Below are positions 11,695-22,605 of a stretch of 64,000 bases of DNA, piece by piece. Each line of letters opens with the position of its first letter. Positions within the stretch are counted from its first letter, which is position 1. Origin of the DNA: Symbiodinium natans. Lineage: Eukaryota > Sar > Dinophyceae > Suessiales > Symbiodiniaceae. A model generated the notes under the pieces. It saw only the letters and a program-made list of their open reading frames with translations. It was not told where the DNA came from and did no database searches. Location of the stretch: contig CAJNDS010000768.1 of assembly GCA_905221605.1 (NCBI GenBank), positions 396,359-460,358 of the forward strand, read 5' to 3'. The position numbers and the translations under genes were made by a program.

Positions 11695-13051
11695 CCCTAA
11701 AGCCCTGAACCCTAAACCGCTGCTTTGGGCTCATTTTGCAGAGAGTGGCGGTGGTGGCAATTTGTGCTGCCATTCGCGAGCCAGCCGCAGCCTGGTCGGC
11801 AGAGAGGGAAACAGCAATTCTGCCATCGGGGGAGGGTTTAGGGCTTCTGGGCTTGCGCTGTCCTGGCTGTCCTAAGGTTGCGGGACCTGGTTTGGTACTA
11901 CCAGATTCCTTTCCTCCCAACCTCCTTTGAGGGCCATGCGAACATCAACCAGGTCTCTTACACTGGCAATATGACTGAGGATGATTGAGAAACCTGAAGC
12001 ACAAGCCGTGTCGAAAAAACGCCCGAAACCCTAAACCCCAAACCCTAGTCACACTAAACGCTAAACCTAAACCCCTAAAACTGCTGTCGCTGGACCAGCG
12101 CGGCTGAGGCCGGCGATGGCGGCGGCAGCAGACGGAGGCGCAACGGAAGCTGCGAGGCATTCCTGGTGTGGATCCACCCAATCGTTTTTTTTTTAAGGGT
12201 TTAGTGCTTAGGGCTCCTTTAAACAACGAACTATTCGTCCATTCCTCCTCTGGAAGTCACGTGGACTGATGCCATACACAAAATCACATCTGGAATGATG
12301 GCTTTCCAGGGTCTCTCCCTCTCCCTCTCTCTCAAAGTCTTTAACCGCGATTCTGGGTAAGGAGTCTCATGCTTACCAAGGTGGAGTTGTTTATGGCTTC
12401 GTTTGTACATACATTAGATTTGAGGCTGGGAGTTTGGGACGTGAGGCTTCATCTTGGGCCTTTAGCTACCTAAACCCAAGCTGCCGCGAGCATTTTTTGA
12501 AGCACGCAGCAGAGTCTCAACTCGGCTGAACTGTGGCGATCTCGTGGTCCCGAGTGCCTGCGGGGGCGCGACGACCTTTTCTGCTCAGAGTGCTTCCTGG
12601 GTTCAAGAACTGTGGTCATGTGTGATAAATAAGAGGATGGGGCATCGAACAGTAGATAGGGTTGAGGGCATCGAAAACCCCTCAACAGTACTCACGCCTA
12701 GACGGCACTCTAAGCCCACGCAAGCAGGAGCAGCTCTTGTTTTCGATCTTGGAAATGGTTGGGTTGCGCCTGGGCTGCTCATACCCAAAGCCCTGGCACT
12801 TAAAAAACCACACCGGTGTTAAGACGCCGAGAGGATCGTGGACATGGATGCATCTTATTCTCGACCTCCTGCACAAGTTCTGGTGTACCCTAGATCTGAA
12901 AGCTATGTGTAGCCATCGCATCGCCCCCAAGGGGAAGAATCAGCGCTCATTGTGGACCACTGTGTCAACCGCAATTCTGGAAGTATTAAGAGCACATGCT
13001 TCAAGTCGCAGCTGCCAGCACGCTCCGGATACGGGGATTCTCTGACAGTTG

Positions 13052-13182
13052 GGTCTTTCCCAAAATAAGGTACCCCTTATATGCCCCAAATCGTATATAA
13101 TCCCCTTAAAGGACCTCAAAACAGATACCCCTATTTTCGGAACCCGCCCCCTCCCCCCCCATATTTGGGGTTACCTTACAGT
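13052..13182. mobile_element. Family G hairpin element
   Basis: It starts GGGTCTTTCCCAAAATAAGG and ends ATATTTGGGGTTACCTT, with TATTTTCGGAACCCGCCCCC inside. ACAGT occurs on both flanks (13046-13050 area and 13178-13182), suggesting a 5-bp duplication. Confidence 0.55.
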
Positions 13183-14263
13183 CTAAGCTGCGGGACATGA
13201 TTTAAGTTTAGCTGGCACGAAAAGCTTGAAGCTGTGCCAGTACGTCTCAGACGCCATACCGCGTCTGAGGAACGTATCGCACTCCCAATCCGTGCCAGGA
13301 GGAAACTGCTAAAAGCAGAGATTCTTGCGAAGAATCCTTGGGCATTACCGTGTTACTGCATCCAGAAGTGCTAAGGTAGAAGCCATGCATGGTCATGAGT
13401 TATGATGGGACCATGCAATCAGAGCAGGAGCGCAGCAAATACAAATGAGCTTGCACCCCCTAAACCCTAACCCTAAACCCCTTGCATACGGCCGAAGCAT
13501 CCCCTTAAACCCTGAAACCCTAATAGCAGGGACCACACCAAAAATATAGAAACAAAAAACGCGCGGCCGCGGGAACGAGGCTCCCTGAGCCACTCGCTCT
13601 GGGTTTTCTCCGGGGGCTTTAGGGTTTAGTCGGGTTCAACCCTTTTGATCCCACACTGCACTAAAACCACAAACCCCATGACACAGTGACTAGCCCAAGC
13701 ATATCGAATATCGCTCCGAAAACAGAAAACTCAGACTTGGGGCCGGATCTGCCCTGAATTGAAGCATGGTTTCAATGCCAAGCACATGATACTGGCTTTT
13801 GAGAAGTTTCGTGAGCTTTAAGGCATTGCGGCATTCACGTCAAGTCACAGAGCCCCTCCTGGCGGCAAGCAACAAGACCGCATCCTTGAGATTGCGGACA
13901 AGTAGACAAGCCTCGGGCCTAATAAGACCTAACAGCACATCCCGCGAGCTGCCCCGGCAGGCACTCTTTGCAAGTAAGTTTCAGGGCGCTGCCGAGCGCA
14001 AGCTTCACGGGCTCCTTCCCTTCCGAAAGGGTGCTTTGAACAACGATAGTCTCCCAAACCGGAGACAAGAGGTGACTGTGCTGGTTCTTCATGGATCTCA
14101 TACCATCAACAAGGTCTTGAACATTCTTCGATGACTATACCGGATAGCTGCATCATCTCCTACTTCCCGACGATGGAACCACCAAGGCAACTCGGACTGC
14201 AGGATCCCACAAAGCCGTCTGGGGCTGCACTCTGCGTCCTTCGCGGTGCATTTCAAGGTTGTC

Positions 14264-14350
14264 TACTTGGAGGTTCATGGGTAGTCAGAAGTCGGGTTCC
14301 AAGTAGAGTGGTACTTAGAACCCTACTTATCACTATGAACAGCCAAGGAA
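14264..14350. mobile_element. Family A hairpin element
   Basis: The left end is TACTTGGAGGTTCATGGGTA. The right end is degenerate (CTATGAACAGCCAAGGAA). The inner GTACTTAGAACCCTACTTAT is shared with other copies. Confidence 0.6.
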
Positions 14351-14760
14351 TTATTTTTTCGAAAGGCTTGCGGCGCCCCCACGGCCTGAACAAGGTTCGC
14401 ACGAAGACGATGAGTAAAGGGCTCTCCAGCACTTCAAGAATGGCCCACAAGAAAGAGGGTGTCTGAACAGAATGCCTGCATCCACCCGCAGGGTTTTGTT
14501 GCCTCCAAACTCCATGATTACTGGTACACAGTGTTGCAATCCCTAAACCCTAAACCCGGGTTTGAAGCGACATGCAGCCCAAGATGTCAACTGGTCGGCT
14601 CAGGGATCAGCAGCTGTGCACACGCAACGCCTTTGACGTCGCATTCCGTAGCTTCTCCAATGGAATTCTGTTGTAGAAAACAGCCTCAAACTGCTTTAGG
14701 GCAAACTGGCAGAGAGCCTAGTCGGTGGCCGTTGTTCCTGGAACTCTTGATGGTCTCTTA

Positions 14761-14868
14761 GGGTAGTAGTCACTCAAAAGAGGACCATATATACCCATAC
14801 TTCAGAACCCTTTAGAGGGGGCAAGGGACCATATTAGGGGCCCATATAACTACCCTTAGATGATCTCT
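14761..14868. mobile_element. Family J hairpin element with a TTAG flank repeat
   Basis: The ends are GGGTAGTAGTCACTC and ATATAACTACCC, and TTAG flanks both sides. GGGACCATATTAGGGGCCCA inside is shared with 39550-39644. Confidence 0.5.
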
Positions 14869-15537
14869 AGGTTGCGGGGTAGAGAGCACCTACGTCCAGC
14901 ATTTCGACTTTAGAGGTTTAGGATTTAGGGTGTCGAATGTTGAAGAGGAAGGTGACACAAAACGTGCCATGCCTCGAAAACAAGTTCACCCCCTATTAAA
15001 CTTCAAAGTAGGGCCCGTGCTTTCAGAAAGGGATGCCTGAACTTCGGCACACTAATCACGACAGTCATCCTCCTTGGGCTTTGTCCGAACTACTCCATGA
15101 TCCAGCCATTGGGAGACAGCTGAAAACTCAAACAATTGCACTCGCAGCCATCGAAATTCGACAGCTAGCGGATCGGTGCGAATATGCGCAAATGCTTCGC
15201 AGTTCTGGGCTCCTCGCAACTTGCTCAGGTGCCAAATGCTCTGCCCCTGGACTAGGGTTTAGGCTTTAGGGTTGTGCATGTGTGGGTATATTTGGGCGAG
15301 GGCGTCCAGCCTGCTTGCACATGTTGTGCATCGGTACAGGGCGTCAGGTGGACCAAGCTGCTTTGATTTGCCTGGCGTGGGATGCAGGGCCACCTATCTG
15401 GGAACCATTGCAAGCTGCCTGCAAAAGACACCCACAAGTTGATGGACCCCCTTTTGCAACACCCTAAACCCTAAACCCTCCTCAGAGAGGGCGCCAGAGC
15501 GTGCAGATCGCTCGCGCGCAAGGCCGTAGCGAATAAA

Positions 15538-15578
15538 ACCTTAAACCCTAAACCCTAAACCCTAAACCCTAAACCCTC
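15538..15578 (+). repeat. Interstitial telomere-type array
   Basis: About 5.5 CCCTAAA heptamers; further arrays follow at about 15718-15753 and 15898-15926. Confidence 0.95.
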
Positions 15579-15753
15579 TACGCAGGCAACACCCCTCAGC
15601 CTTGGCATCCTGCAGCCAAAACTACTCCGGCGCTGTTTGGGGGCGTCGCCCCTCACCAGGCTTGGCGCACTTCGGGCTTGTCAATGTGCTCCGCCTCCTG
15701 GGGCCGACATCCCGCTCTAAACCCTAAACCCCAAACCCTAAACCCTAAACCCT

Positions 15754-15845
15754 TAAGATGTTCCAAGAGTCCTTAATAGGAATTAGAGTAGGGGGTACTA
15801 GAATCCCTAATCAGGACTGCTAGGTATGAGGGGCAACATCCCAAG
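15754..15845. mobile_element. Family B hairpin element
   Basis: It starts AAGATGTTCCAAGAGTCCTT and ends GGGGCAACATCCCAAG. AATTAGAGTAGGGGGTACTA lies in the middle. It is inserted directly after a telomere-type array. Confidence 0.6.
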
Positions 15846-16277
15846 ACCCTATGCAAAGGGTGACCGGAGACTGGAGCAAGCGGTGTTTTCTACGAGCCCT
15901 AAACCCTAAACCCTAAACCCTAAACCTGCACCTTAGACATGAACAGCTTTTCTTGAAGCGCCTCGGATCGGAGGATCCACATGTTCTAACAGGCCAAGAT
16001 GCTCAAAGGCAGCTTACATACTACAAGGGTCGGAATAATTGCTTCTAGCATGCCCTTATGGTCCCATTATACCTGTACTATAACAACCCCCCCCCCCCCA
16101 AAAAAAAAAAAAAAACCATTCTCATTCTTATGGCCCCTAGATTACGGCGCTGCTCTCTCGTGGCCGGCGGGCCCTTAAAGCAGACATGCCAAGTCTCCGC
16201 GGTGGGCACGATGGAAATCTGTTTCGGCTCGTCACTTTCATCCGGGATCGCGCCCACCTCCCGGAGGTGGACGAAGG

Positions 16278-16400
16278 AACATGGGGGGTTTTCCGAACAT
16301 TTGGGGCACCTTATTGGGGTCCTTATTATGAGGGGGGATCCTAGGATTTTGGGATCTATATTGAGGGGTCCCCTATTTTGTAGTCCCCCAATATCACTGC
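16278..16400. mobile_element. Family G-like hairpin element
   Basis: It is rich in GGGG/CCCC blocks, with GGGGCACCTTATTGGGGTCC and the inverse GGGGTCCCCTATTTTGTAGT. No clear flanking duplication was found. Confidence 0.45.
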
Positions 16401-17701
16401 GACTCTACTGTCAATACTCTGGAAGACTCTGGCCGAGATCAATTTGGTGCAGCGGGCAGCAGGACTGCTGCAACAGCTGATAACTGGTTAACCTGAACAC
16501 GTTCATGCCTCTCCGGCCAAGGTGACCCTTAAAAATGCCAGAAACATCTTACTGCATCACTTGGGAGAGCACGCGTACGAGAGCAGGTGCTGGGTTCATG
16601 AATGCTTTCGGGTGCACATCGGAGAAAAGGCAGTGGTCTGGGAGGAATGCCATACCTCACTAATCAACAAGGAGCTAGTCGATGAGACGGAACCCTGCAC
16701 TGACACCCCGGAACGTTCGTCCGACAACTCAATACCTGCAGCACACCGCTCAAACCAGACCGAAACTCCAAGGAGTTCAAACCCTCCCACCTTTCTCAGC
16801 CGATCCATGAACTCCTTGTCCCCCACCTGCTTTGACCTCAAGCGGCACCCATACTACTCTTGGACATTGCAGATTCGGCATCAAAGTGGATGTTTGCATG
16901 TGCCCCGAGGCCTTGCTCCCCGAAACAAGGGGGGTCCAGGCTTCAGGGTGCAGGAAAGCACTGGACATCTAGCCGAACCTCAAAAGAAGGGGGGAAAGAG
17001 TTGAGGGTTTAGGGACTGAGCACGAAGATGCTTTTGCCTAATTTTCCCCTTCCTCAAAACGCCAAACAGAGCTCAGCAGCTTTGTGGAACTGCCCCCCGT
17101 CAACCGTCCCGTCCCGAAAGACTGAGCCATCCCATCCCAAGTCGGCAGTTCGGCAGTGGAGGACGGAAGGATGCCCCAGCAGGATGCCCAGCAACTGATT
17201 ATAACAAGGTTTTCCCCACAGGCGCGCGAGGGGGGGGGTCTCGGATCCAAGGCCTACGGGCTGCATGGAGGGATTCTGTTTGCAGCTTTCGGACCTTTAG
17301 GGAGGCGACAGGTCTGCCTAGCACCGACAACTTCCTGAGACTCGCCATATCCCTACATATCATCCGAAAATCCTTCGCCCGTCTTAAAGCCTGTTTATTT
17401 GGACTCATCCACTCGAAACCCTGTCGCCACAGGATTGCTACTGAATCCCTTCAACCCTGAAGCTGGAAAGCTGCCACTCGGTGGATTCCATGCCGAGCTG
17501 CACAAAGTTCTGCACTTTGGGGGGCATCTTCTCCCATGCTCCTGCGCATCTTTGCTTAGAAGTTTCCAAGGGCGGCGCCAAGCGGAGCTCCTGCTTCTGA
17601 CTTCCCCCCCTTTGGCAAAGATCGTTCCGGGGCCCGGTCGTTTCGAGCCCTGCTTATTGCACCTCGGTTTTGCCTAACCCTACGGGTCAAAATGCTTCCA
17701 C

Positions 17702-20700
17702 TCAGCTACTCGATGCTACAAGATCGGCTTGGCGACGGCAGCCGTGAGCAACCCCAACCCAGGGTCCGGGGATGTACAAGAGGATGCGCCCGGAGAAAAT
17801 CATGAGGAAGGTCCACCTCGCGGCTCGTTGGTTAAGTGCTTCTCAGTACGTACCGAGCATGCTTGGAAAGCTGAGCTGCCAGTGTAATAGGTGCCAAGGC
17901 GCACCAGCAAGGCACCCAGAACACCGACCTCGATCTTGTAAGTGGTGATCTGCAGCAGGATGCAGACCGTGGACGGGACGGCCTGCATGTAGTCAGTCCA
18001 CTCGATGTCCTTCACGCCCTCGATCATGAAGACGCCCACCATAACCAATGCAGGTCCAGTGGAAAGCGTGGGGATGGAGGAGAGCAACGGCGTCAGGAAG
18101 ATGCAAATGAAGTTGCAAAACGCAATGGTAAGCGCAGTGAGGCCGGTGCGGCCGCCCTCGTACACGCCGGCCATAGATTCGCCGTACGTAGTGACAGAGC
18201 TGGTGCCCAGGAAGCCACCCACAAAGGTTCCCACCGCATCTGCCATGAAGGCGGCAAAGCAGCCGGGAAAGGTCTCCGGCTTCGAGGGATCGACCAGCCC
18301 GCTGAGGTCTGCTGCTGCGTACAGGAAGCCCATGGTCCCGATGAAGTCGATGTAGAGGAGGGTGAGCAACCTCAGTGCCGGGGTCTGCAAGTTGACTGGG
18401 GGCTACAAGTACCAGGTGCTGCCAGTCGCACAAGCCTGCTTGAACTGGTGATGTGCCAAGCAACGGGTTCCAGAAGCCTGCCCAGTCGCCAAATCCGTCT
18501 GTGTCCCACGCCAGAATTGTGCCGCCAGAGACATCGCCGCTCACGCAGTTGGTGCCATTTGCGTCCTGAGTTGAACAGCACGCATGACAGCATGACACAG
18601 GTCCGGGTGGGCGCGCTCACCTCTTGGCTTCTTTACATCTGTTGATGCTCCCTTGCTGCCAATTGCGGGCCAGAAACGCAGCCAGCCCATCCGGAAAAGG
18701 GAGGCACCAAAGGCCCCGCCGTTGCGATGAGCGGCACAGAGGCGAAGGCATTTGGGGCACCGTACGTCTTCCTGTGGAGCTCTGGGTGATTAGCGTGTTT
18801 CGTTTGCTCTGGGAAATTTGTACTGCGCAGTTGAGGCAATCAAGGTTGTGCCGTGCGGTGCCAGTGCTCCCCCCAACATCCCCCAACCGAGGGATATGCC
18901 ATCAGCGGCTCTCCCGCTCATCCATTTCCGAACGATGACACTCTTTCCGCTACGCGCTGTCAGAATTGGCCGTTATGATGATGCCCTAAACCCCCGTCTG
19001 AAAACGTCCCGGGCCCTCCAAGCCCTGGGTCTCCTTGTGGGTGGGATTGGTTCCGAAACCCTGTTTGCCACTGAACTGAAGGTACCCATTTGGGTTTAAA
19101 GGGGCTTATAGGGGAACCCAAACCCTAAGACGGGGAACAAGGGCCTACTCTGGGTCCTGGCCCCTGATATGAGGGCCGACCTACAGCACGGATTTGGGAT
19201 TCGTCATGCAGCCAAGGGTCGGGATGCGACCAGCCCCGCCCAAGCAACCCTCTCCAAATCCATCGACCAGCAGCCGTTCGGTGGCGCGGTCCTGGTAGGA
19301 CATGCCAGTCCTGGCAAAGGCTGTTATGGCACCAAAGCCTCAAGCCTCTAGAGGCTGAGCAAGACATGCACTCAAGTGCACAAGCTTCGAGTGCGAGCAA
19401 ACTATAAGATTTCATGAGATTGCTAAACCCTTGGGAGGTCCAGCAACCCGTCTCCACGAGCACGGACCCGAAGCACATTGGGTCGAAGCCGCCCAGCATG
19501 TGCATGCATGTGTCTTGGCAGCCACCCTTGAAGGTAGAGTCGCGGCCGGCTGCAATGCCCTGCCAGTAGAGGCTGCCGCTGTGGGTCTGGCTAGTGCCGC
19601 CGTTCGTGATGGTAAAGACCCCGCCGCTGTGGGACACAGAGGCAGTGGACTCAAAGGTGTAAGTGCGGACACCATCCGTCTCCGTCAGCTTCCCTTCTCC
19701 AGGCACAGTGAAGGGGTTGTCGCACGTAGGTTTTGGGTAGAATCCGCCTCCGGGCTTGGGATACCACTCCAAACCTCCTGCGGCCGGCTCCGGATAAGAA
19801 ACGCTGCCAAGGCAGCACATGGGCTTGTATGTGAACTGCTCCACGGATGCTGCGTTCAAGATCCAGCAGAGGATTGCGCTGAGGATGATGGCAATCATCA
19901 CAGCACCCTTCACGCGCAACAGAATCAACAGGGCCATGAGGCAGAAGAATGCGATTCCAATCCAGGTGCGCGCGAAGTGCTCACCCGTCAGGGTCACAAG
20001 GTCCACAAGCACTGCCGGGTGGTCCCTGACGATATCGATGCCGTTGCCCGCTTGCAATCCGATGTGGGCCAAGAACAAGCCGATGCCCGCCATGGTGGCC
20101 TTCATCATCCATGTGGGGAAGACCTTGAAGACATAGCGTCGGAGGTCAAGGGCAGACATGATGATAAAGATCACGCCCTCAATCGTTACAGCCATCATCA
20201 CTTTCTTCACGGCTGTCTGCGTCCCCTTGAAGCCCACGATGGTGTAGGCGAAGTAGGCGTTCATGCCCATGCCGGGCCACAGGCCGAAGGGCAAGTTCCT
20301 GAGACGGCTTAAACGTTCCGAGTAACTGCGTAAAGCACAACCAGCACATCAGCGCATGCACATAACTACTTTTGGAGTCATGCTGAAATATTCTAGAGGC
20401 CCCAAAACTGAAGCCTGAGCTCGAGATCTATCCTGAATGACCACGCAATCTTCCCAACAGCCAGACTCACTCCGAAAGGCGTGTGAGCTTCGGGGTTTCG
20501 GGATTTCGTACTCAACTTCTGGTCTGGAAGTACATCCCTGGCCTTGCTGTATATAGATCGCTTGAACTCTGCAAGTCTCCTGAACTCTGAAAACGAGCCA
20601 ACCTGCTTCACTGCCCAAGGCTCGCCCACAGCGCCATGATCAGCGTGGCAATGCAACTCGACCCCGCCGTGGCAAACACGAGGCCCTCGAAATTCCTTTG

Positions 20701-21428
20701 GGACTCAGGAGTGAAGAAATCAGGGGACCCTTGGTAGCCCAGCAAACATTTTCTAAAACGGGCAAGGCAACCCAGAACCCAAAAAATGGGTAAAGGGTAC
20801 CACTTTACCAAGGACCATTCAGAGATATTCAGAGGACCTTAGAAGACCCCAGCCTCGCAAGATGTCCACTCTGGAAAAAATGGTTTTCGCAGCTACAACA
20901 CGTCTCGTCATGCAAAAGTCGCTTCTGTAAGCCGATCCTACACGCCGCAAGGGGCATGGCAGAGCTATGCCGAAGACATCCGAGCTCTGATCTCAGAACT
21001 GTCAGAACTCCTGGACGACCGGATCAACTCGGACAAACAAATGCCCTCATGGCGCCCATGTTAGATGACCTCTGCTTTCCCTTCATTCCAAGGATTTCTT
21101 GTTCAAATCCGTGGACATGAGCCCATACTCTTTCTGCTGCGTTAAACCCCACAAAACCCTCTAAGTCCCCAACATCAAGCGTGTGCCATCCAAGAGGCAA
21201 GCCGGTGGTGCTGATGATGTTCGGGTTGACCTTGTAGACTCACAGGAACTGCATGGGTTGGGAGAGTGCACGAGGCTGCAGGATTAAAAGCATCCGATCG
21301 TGTCTGCACGGTTGTGCACAAAAAAAAAGAGTACAGCTTGTGCGAAGGACATCCGAGCCGCAGCCATGATGTAGGCTGCGGTGAGGAACGTCGTTATGCC
21401 AGCACGGATCTCCTCATACCACCGAAAG
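17702..21428 (-). CDS. AzgA/NCS2-like purine (guanine/hypoxanthine) permease, multi-exon, 5' end not found
   Basis: This encodes a multi-pass membrane transporter of the AzgA branch of nucleobase:cation symporters. My exon model on the minus strand is 21428-21362 (EEIRAGITTFLTAAYIMA, first membrane helix), 21230-21203 (VNPNIISTTG), 20837-20817, 20729-20624 (FATAGSSCIATLIMALWA), 20298-about 19458 (starts NLPFGLWPGMGMNAYFAYT, the family signature), 18565-18446, 18384-17903 (TLLYIDFIGTMGFLYAAADL, GTSSVTTYGESMAGVYEGGR) and 17816-17702 (last helix, TGA stop). The model gives about 590 residues. Introns inferred from frame and homology include GC-AG (21361-21231, 21202-20838, 17902-17817), GA-AG (20623-20299) and a short GT-AG (18445-18385). 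The third intron (20816-20730) contains a family F element. A Cys-rich insert of about 100-150 residues precedes the YIDFIGT region. The exon joins around 19458-18565 are the least certain, and the true start lies further upstream. Confidence 0.88.
19093..19163. mobile_element. Family D short element, inside a permease intron
   Basis: It carries GGTTTAAAGGGGCTTATAGG, GGGAACCCAAACCCTAAGA and AAGGGCCTACTCTGGGTCCT in order. It lies between the permease exons ending near 19458 and starting at 18565. Confidence 0.55.
20730..20811 (-). mobile_element. Family F introner-like element inside the permease gene
   Basis: This 82-bp element reads on the minus strand from TTGGTAAAGTGGTACCC to GGGCTACCAAG, matching the copy in the Cys-rich gene in sequence and orientation relative to its gene. 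It is flanked by GGTCC on both sides (20816-20812 and 20729-20725). Removing the element and one GGTCC copy gives GAA-TGG-TCC-CCT-GAT in frame with the permease exon that follows. The implied donor dinucleotide (GG) is non-canonical, while the acceptor is AG. Confidence 0.7.
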
Positions 21429-21857
21429 CTACAAGCTCCAAAAAGCTGACGCTGCTGCTAGTAGAGGCTATCGTGTCGTGGGCAAGTCACGAGTTCCGTA
21501 GTTCTTGGCTTTTTCAGACTTCTGAACCGATTAACATACAACCATGACATGACCCGATTTTTACATGGACCTTTGAGACGACTCGATGTGCAGAGACTTT
21601 GTGATGACGATTGACGTAGAGCTTTGGGAACACTCGACAGGCGATCTGTTCACAGACATTCTCTGGCCAAGTAATGAAGGCCTTGGGCTTGCACACGAAC
21701 ACAACGGAGGTGCAGGGAAAGGTCCGGAAGCCAAGCCAACTGGCAGCGTTTGTCTCCCTAACACGAAGAACACCACTGCACGCAAGCTCTCAACGCATCC
21801 ATGACTCCGTCGTGAGGTTCGAGCCACGCTGGGACACCTGAAGGTTGTGTCGGTGGA

Positions 21858-21972
21858 ATACTATACTATAGTGTACTATACCATACTGTATGCTCTACTC
21901 TACTTGTACTCTACTATGCTATACTACACTGTATTGTAAAATCCATATCGTACCATACTATACGATGCCATG
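21858..21972. repeat. Degenerate TACTATAC low-complexity tract
   Basis: Repeated TACTATA / TACTGTA / CTCTACT words without a fixed period. Confidence 0.7.
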
Positions 21973-22137
21973 CGAAACATAGTCTATGCTTCACGCTTTA
22001 GCACTCCCGAAGTCTGTGTCAGCCACTGCAGGTGAATGCAGGCAAAGACATGGCTTGATCGCACTCAGAAGGGCTACGCTGATTCCGCCTTGGTTGTGAA
22101 TGGTGCAGCAGAGTTCACAAGCTTCGGTGGCAACAGG

Positions 22138-22250
22138 TCAGCCTGCCTTGAAGTAGTTGTCCACCTTCGAGCCCCGGAACTTCGCGTCCAAAAAGTTGTC
22201 TTTCTGGGCGTTTTGCAGACGGGGCGGGAGGGAGGAAGAGAGAGAGAGCA

Positions 22251-22281
<31 letters not shown>

Positions 22282-22605
22282 GAGAGAAGACCGCAGGACT
22301 CCTTGCGTCATCGATTTACAGCTTCGGTGTGAAAAGCTTCTAGAGCTTACCGCGACCATCACTTGCTTGGCTTCCTGACGAACAGCAGTTTCAGTTGCAG
22401 AGGCGAGCGTGTGTCTTCCAACTGACTTCATGTGGCCTCGGTGTCCTGCAATCTGGGCATCCTACAATCCCGAACCCAAAGGAACGGCAGCGGAAATAAC
22501 ATGAAACAACCTTTTGCGGCTAGCAAGTTTGTGAACGCAGAACTGTCGCCGAGCTGCGAGTTCCTTCTTGCCTTTGGCGCCCACCTTGAACTCGGGCTCT
22601 GCCAT
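22138..22605 (-). CDS. Three-exon gene for a 72-residue basic protein, function unknown
   Basis: The exons are 22605-22548, 22445-22351 and 22203-22138. The ATG context is AACCATGG, with an in-frame TAG 30 bp upstream. The stop is TGA at 22140-22138. The start is MAEPEFKVGAKGKKELAAR and the end is FLDAKFRGSKVDNYFKAG; the middle is Lys/Arg-rich and probably helical. Intron 1 (22547-22446) is GA-AG. Intron 2 (22350-22204) is GT-AG with a GTAAG donor and contains a CT-rich microsatellite ahead of the acceptor. All three phases agree. The lack of a hydrophobic segment suggests a soluble, possibly nucleic-acid-associated protein, but this is inference. I recognise no family. The opposite strand has open frames but no comparable start, splice and stop set. 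Confidence 0.55.
22230..22288 (+). repeat. GA microsatellite in intron 2 of the 72-residue gene
   Basis: (GA)n with CGAG and CAAG interruptions; on the sense strand it is a CT tract upstream of the acceptor. Confidence 0.9.

Larger units (their letters stand above)
11700..17700. other. Gene-poor or unresolved; many short open segments on both strands
   Basis: Hairpin elements of families A, B, G and J and many telomere-type tracts interrupt the region. Short open segments beside splice-like AG/GT sites exist on both strands (for example around 12690-13310, 13840-14900, 15040-15250, 16140-16840 and 17200-17600), but sense and antisense are equally plausible. No domain is recognised. Confidence 0.4.

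Noticed and set aside
12690-14900. A chain of minus-strand segments that could be spliced into one protein across hairpin elements
   Set aside because: Plus-strand readings of the same segments are equally open and several joins would need introns shorter than about 50 bp, so neither strand could be preferred.
16522-17004. A 160-codon plus-strand frame
   Set aside because: No domain, no codon or splice evidence, and the minus strand is also open with equally plausible segments.
19431-20312. A 293-codon plus-strand frame opposite the permease
   Set aside because: It is the antisense shadow of a long permease exon; the minus strand matches AzgA signature motifs.
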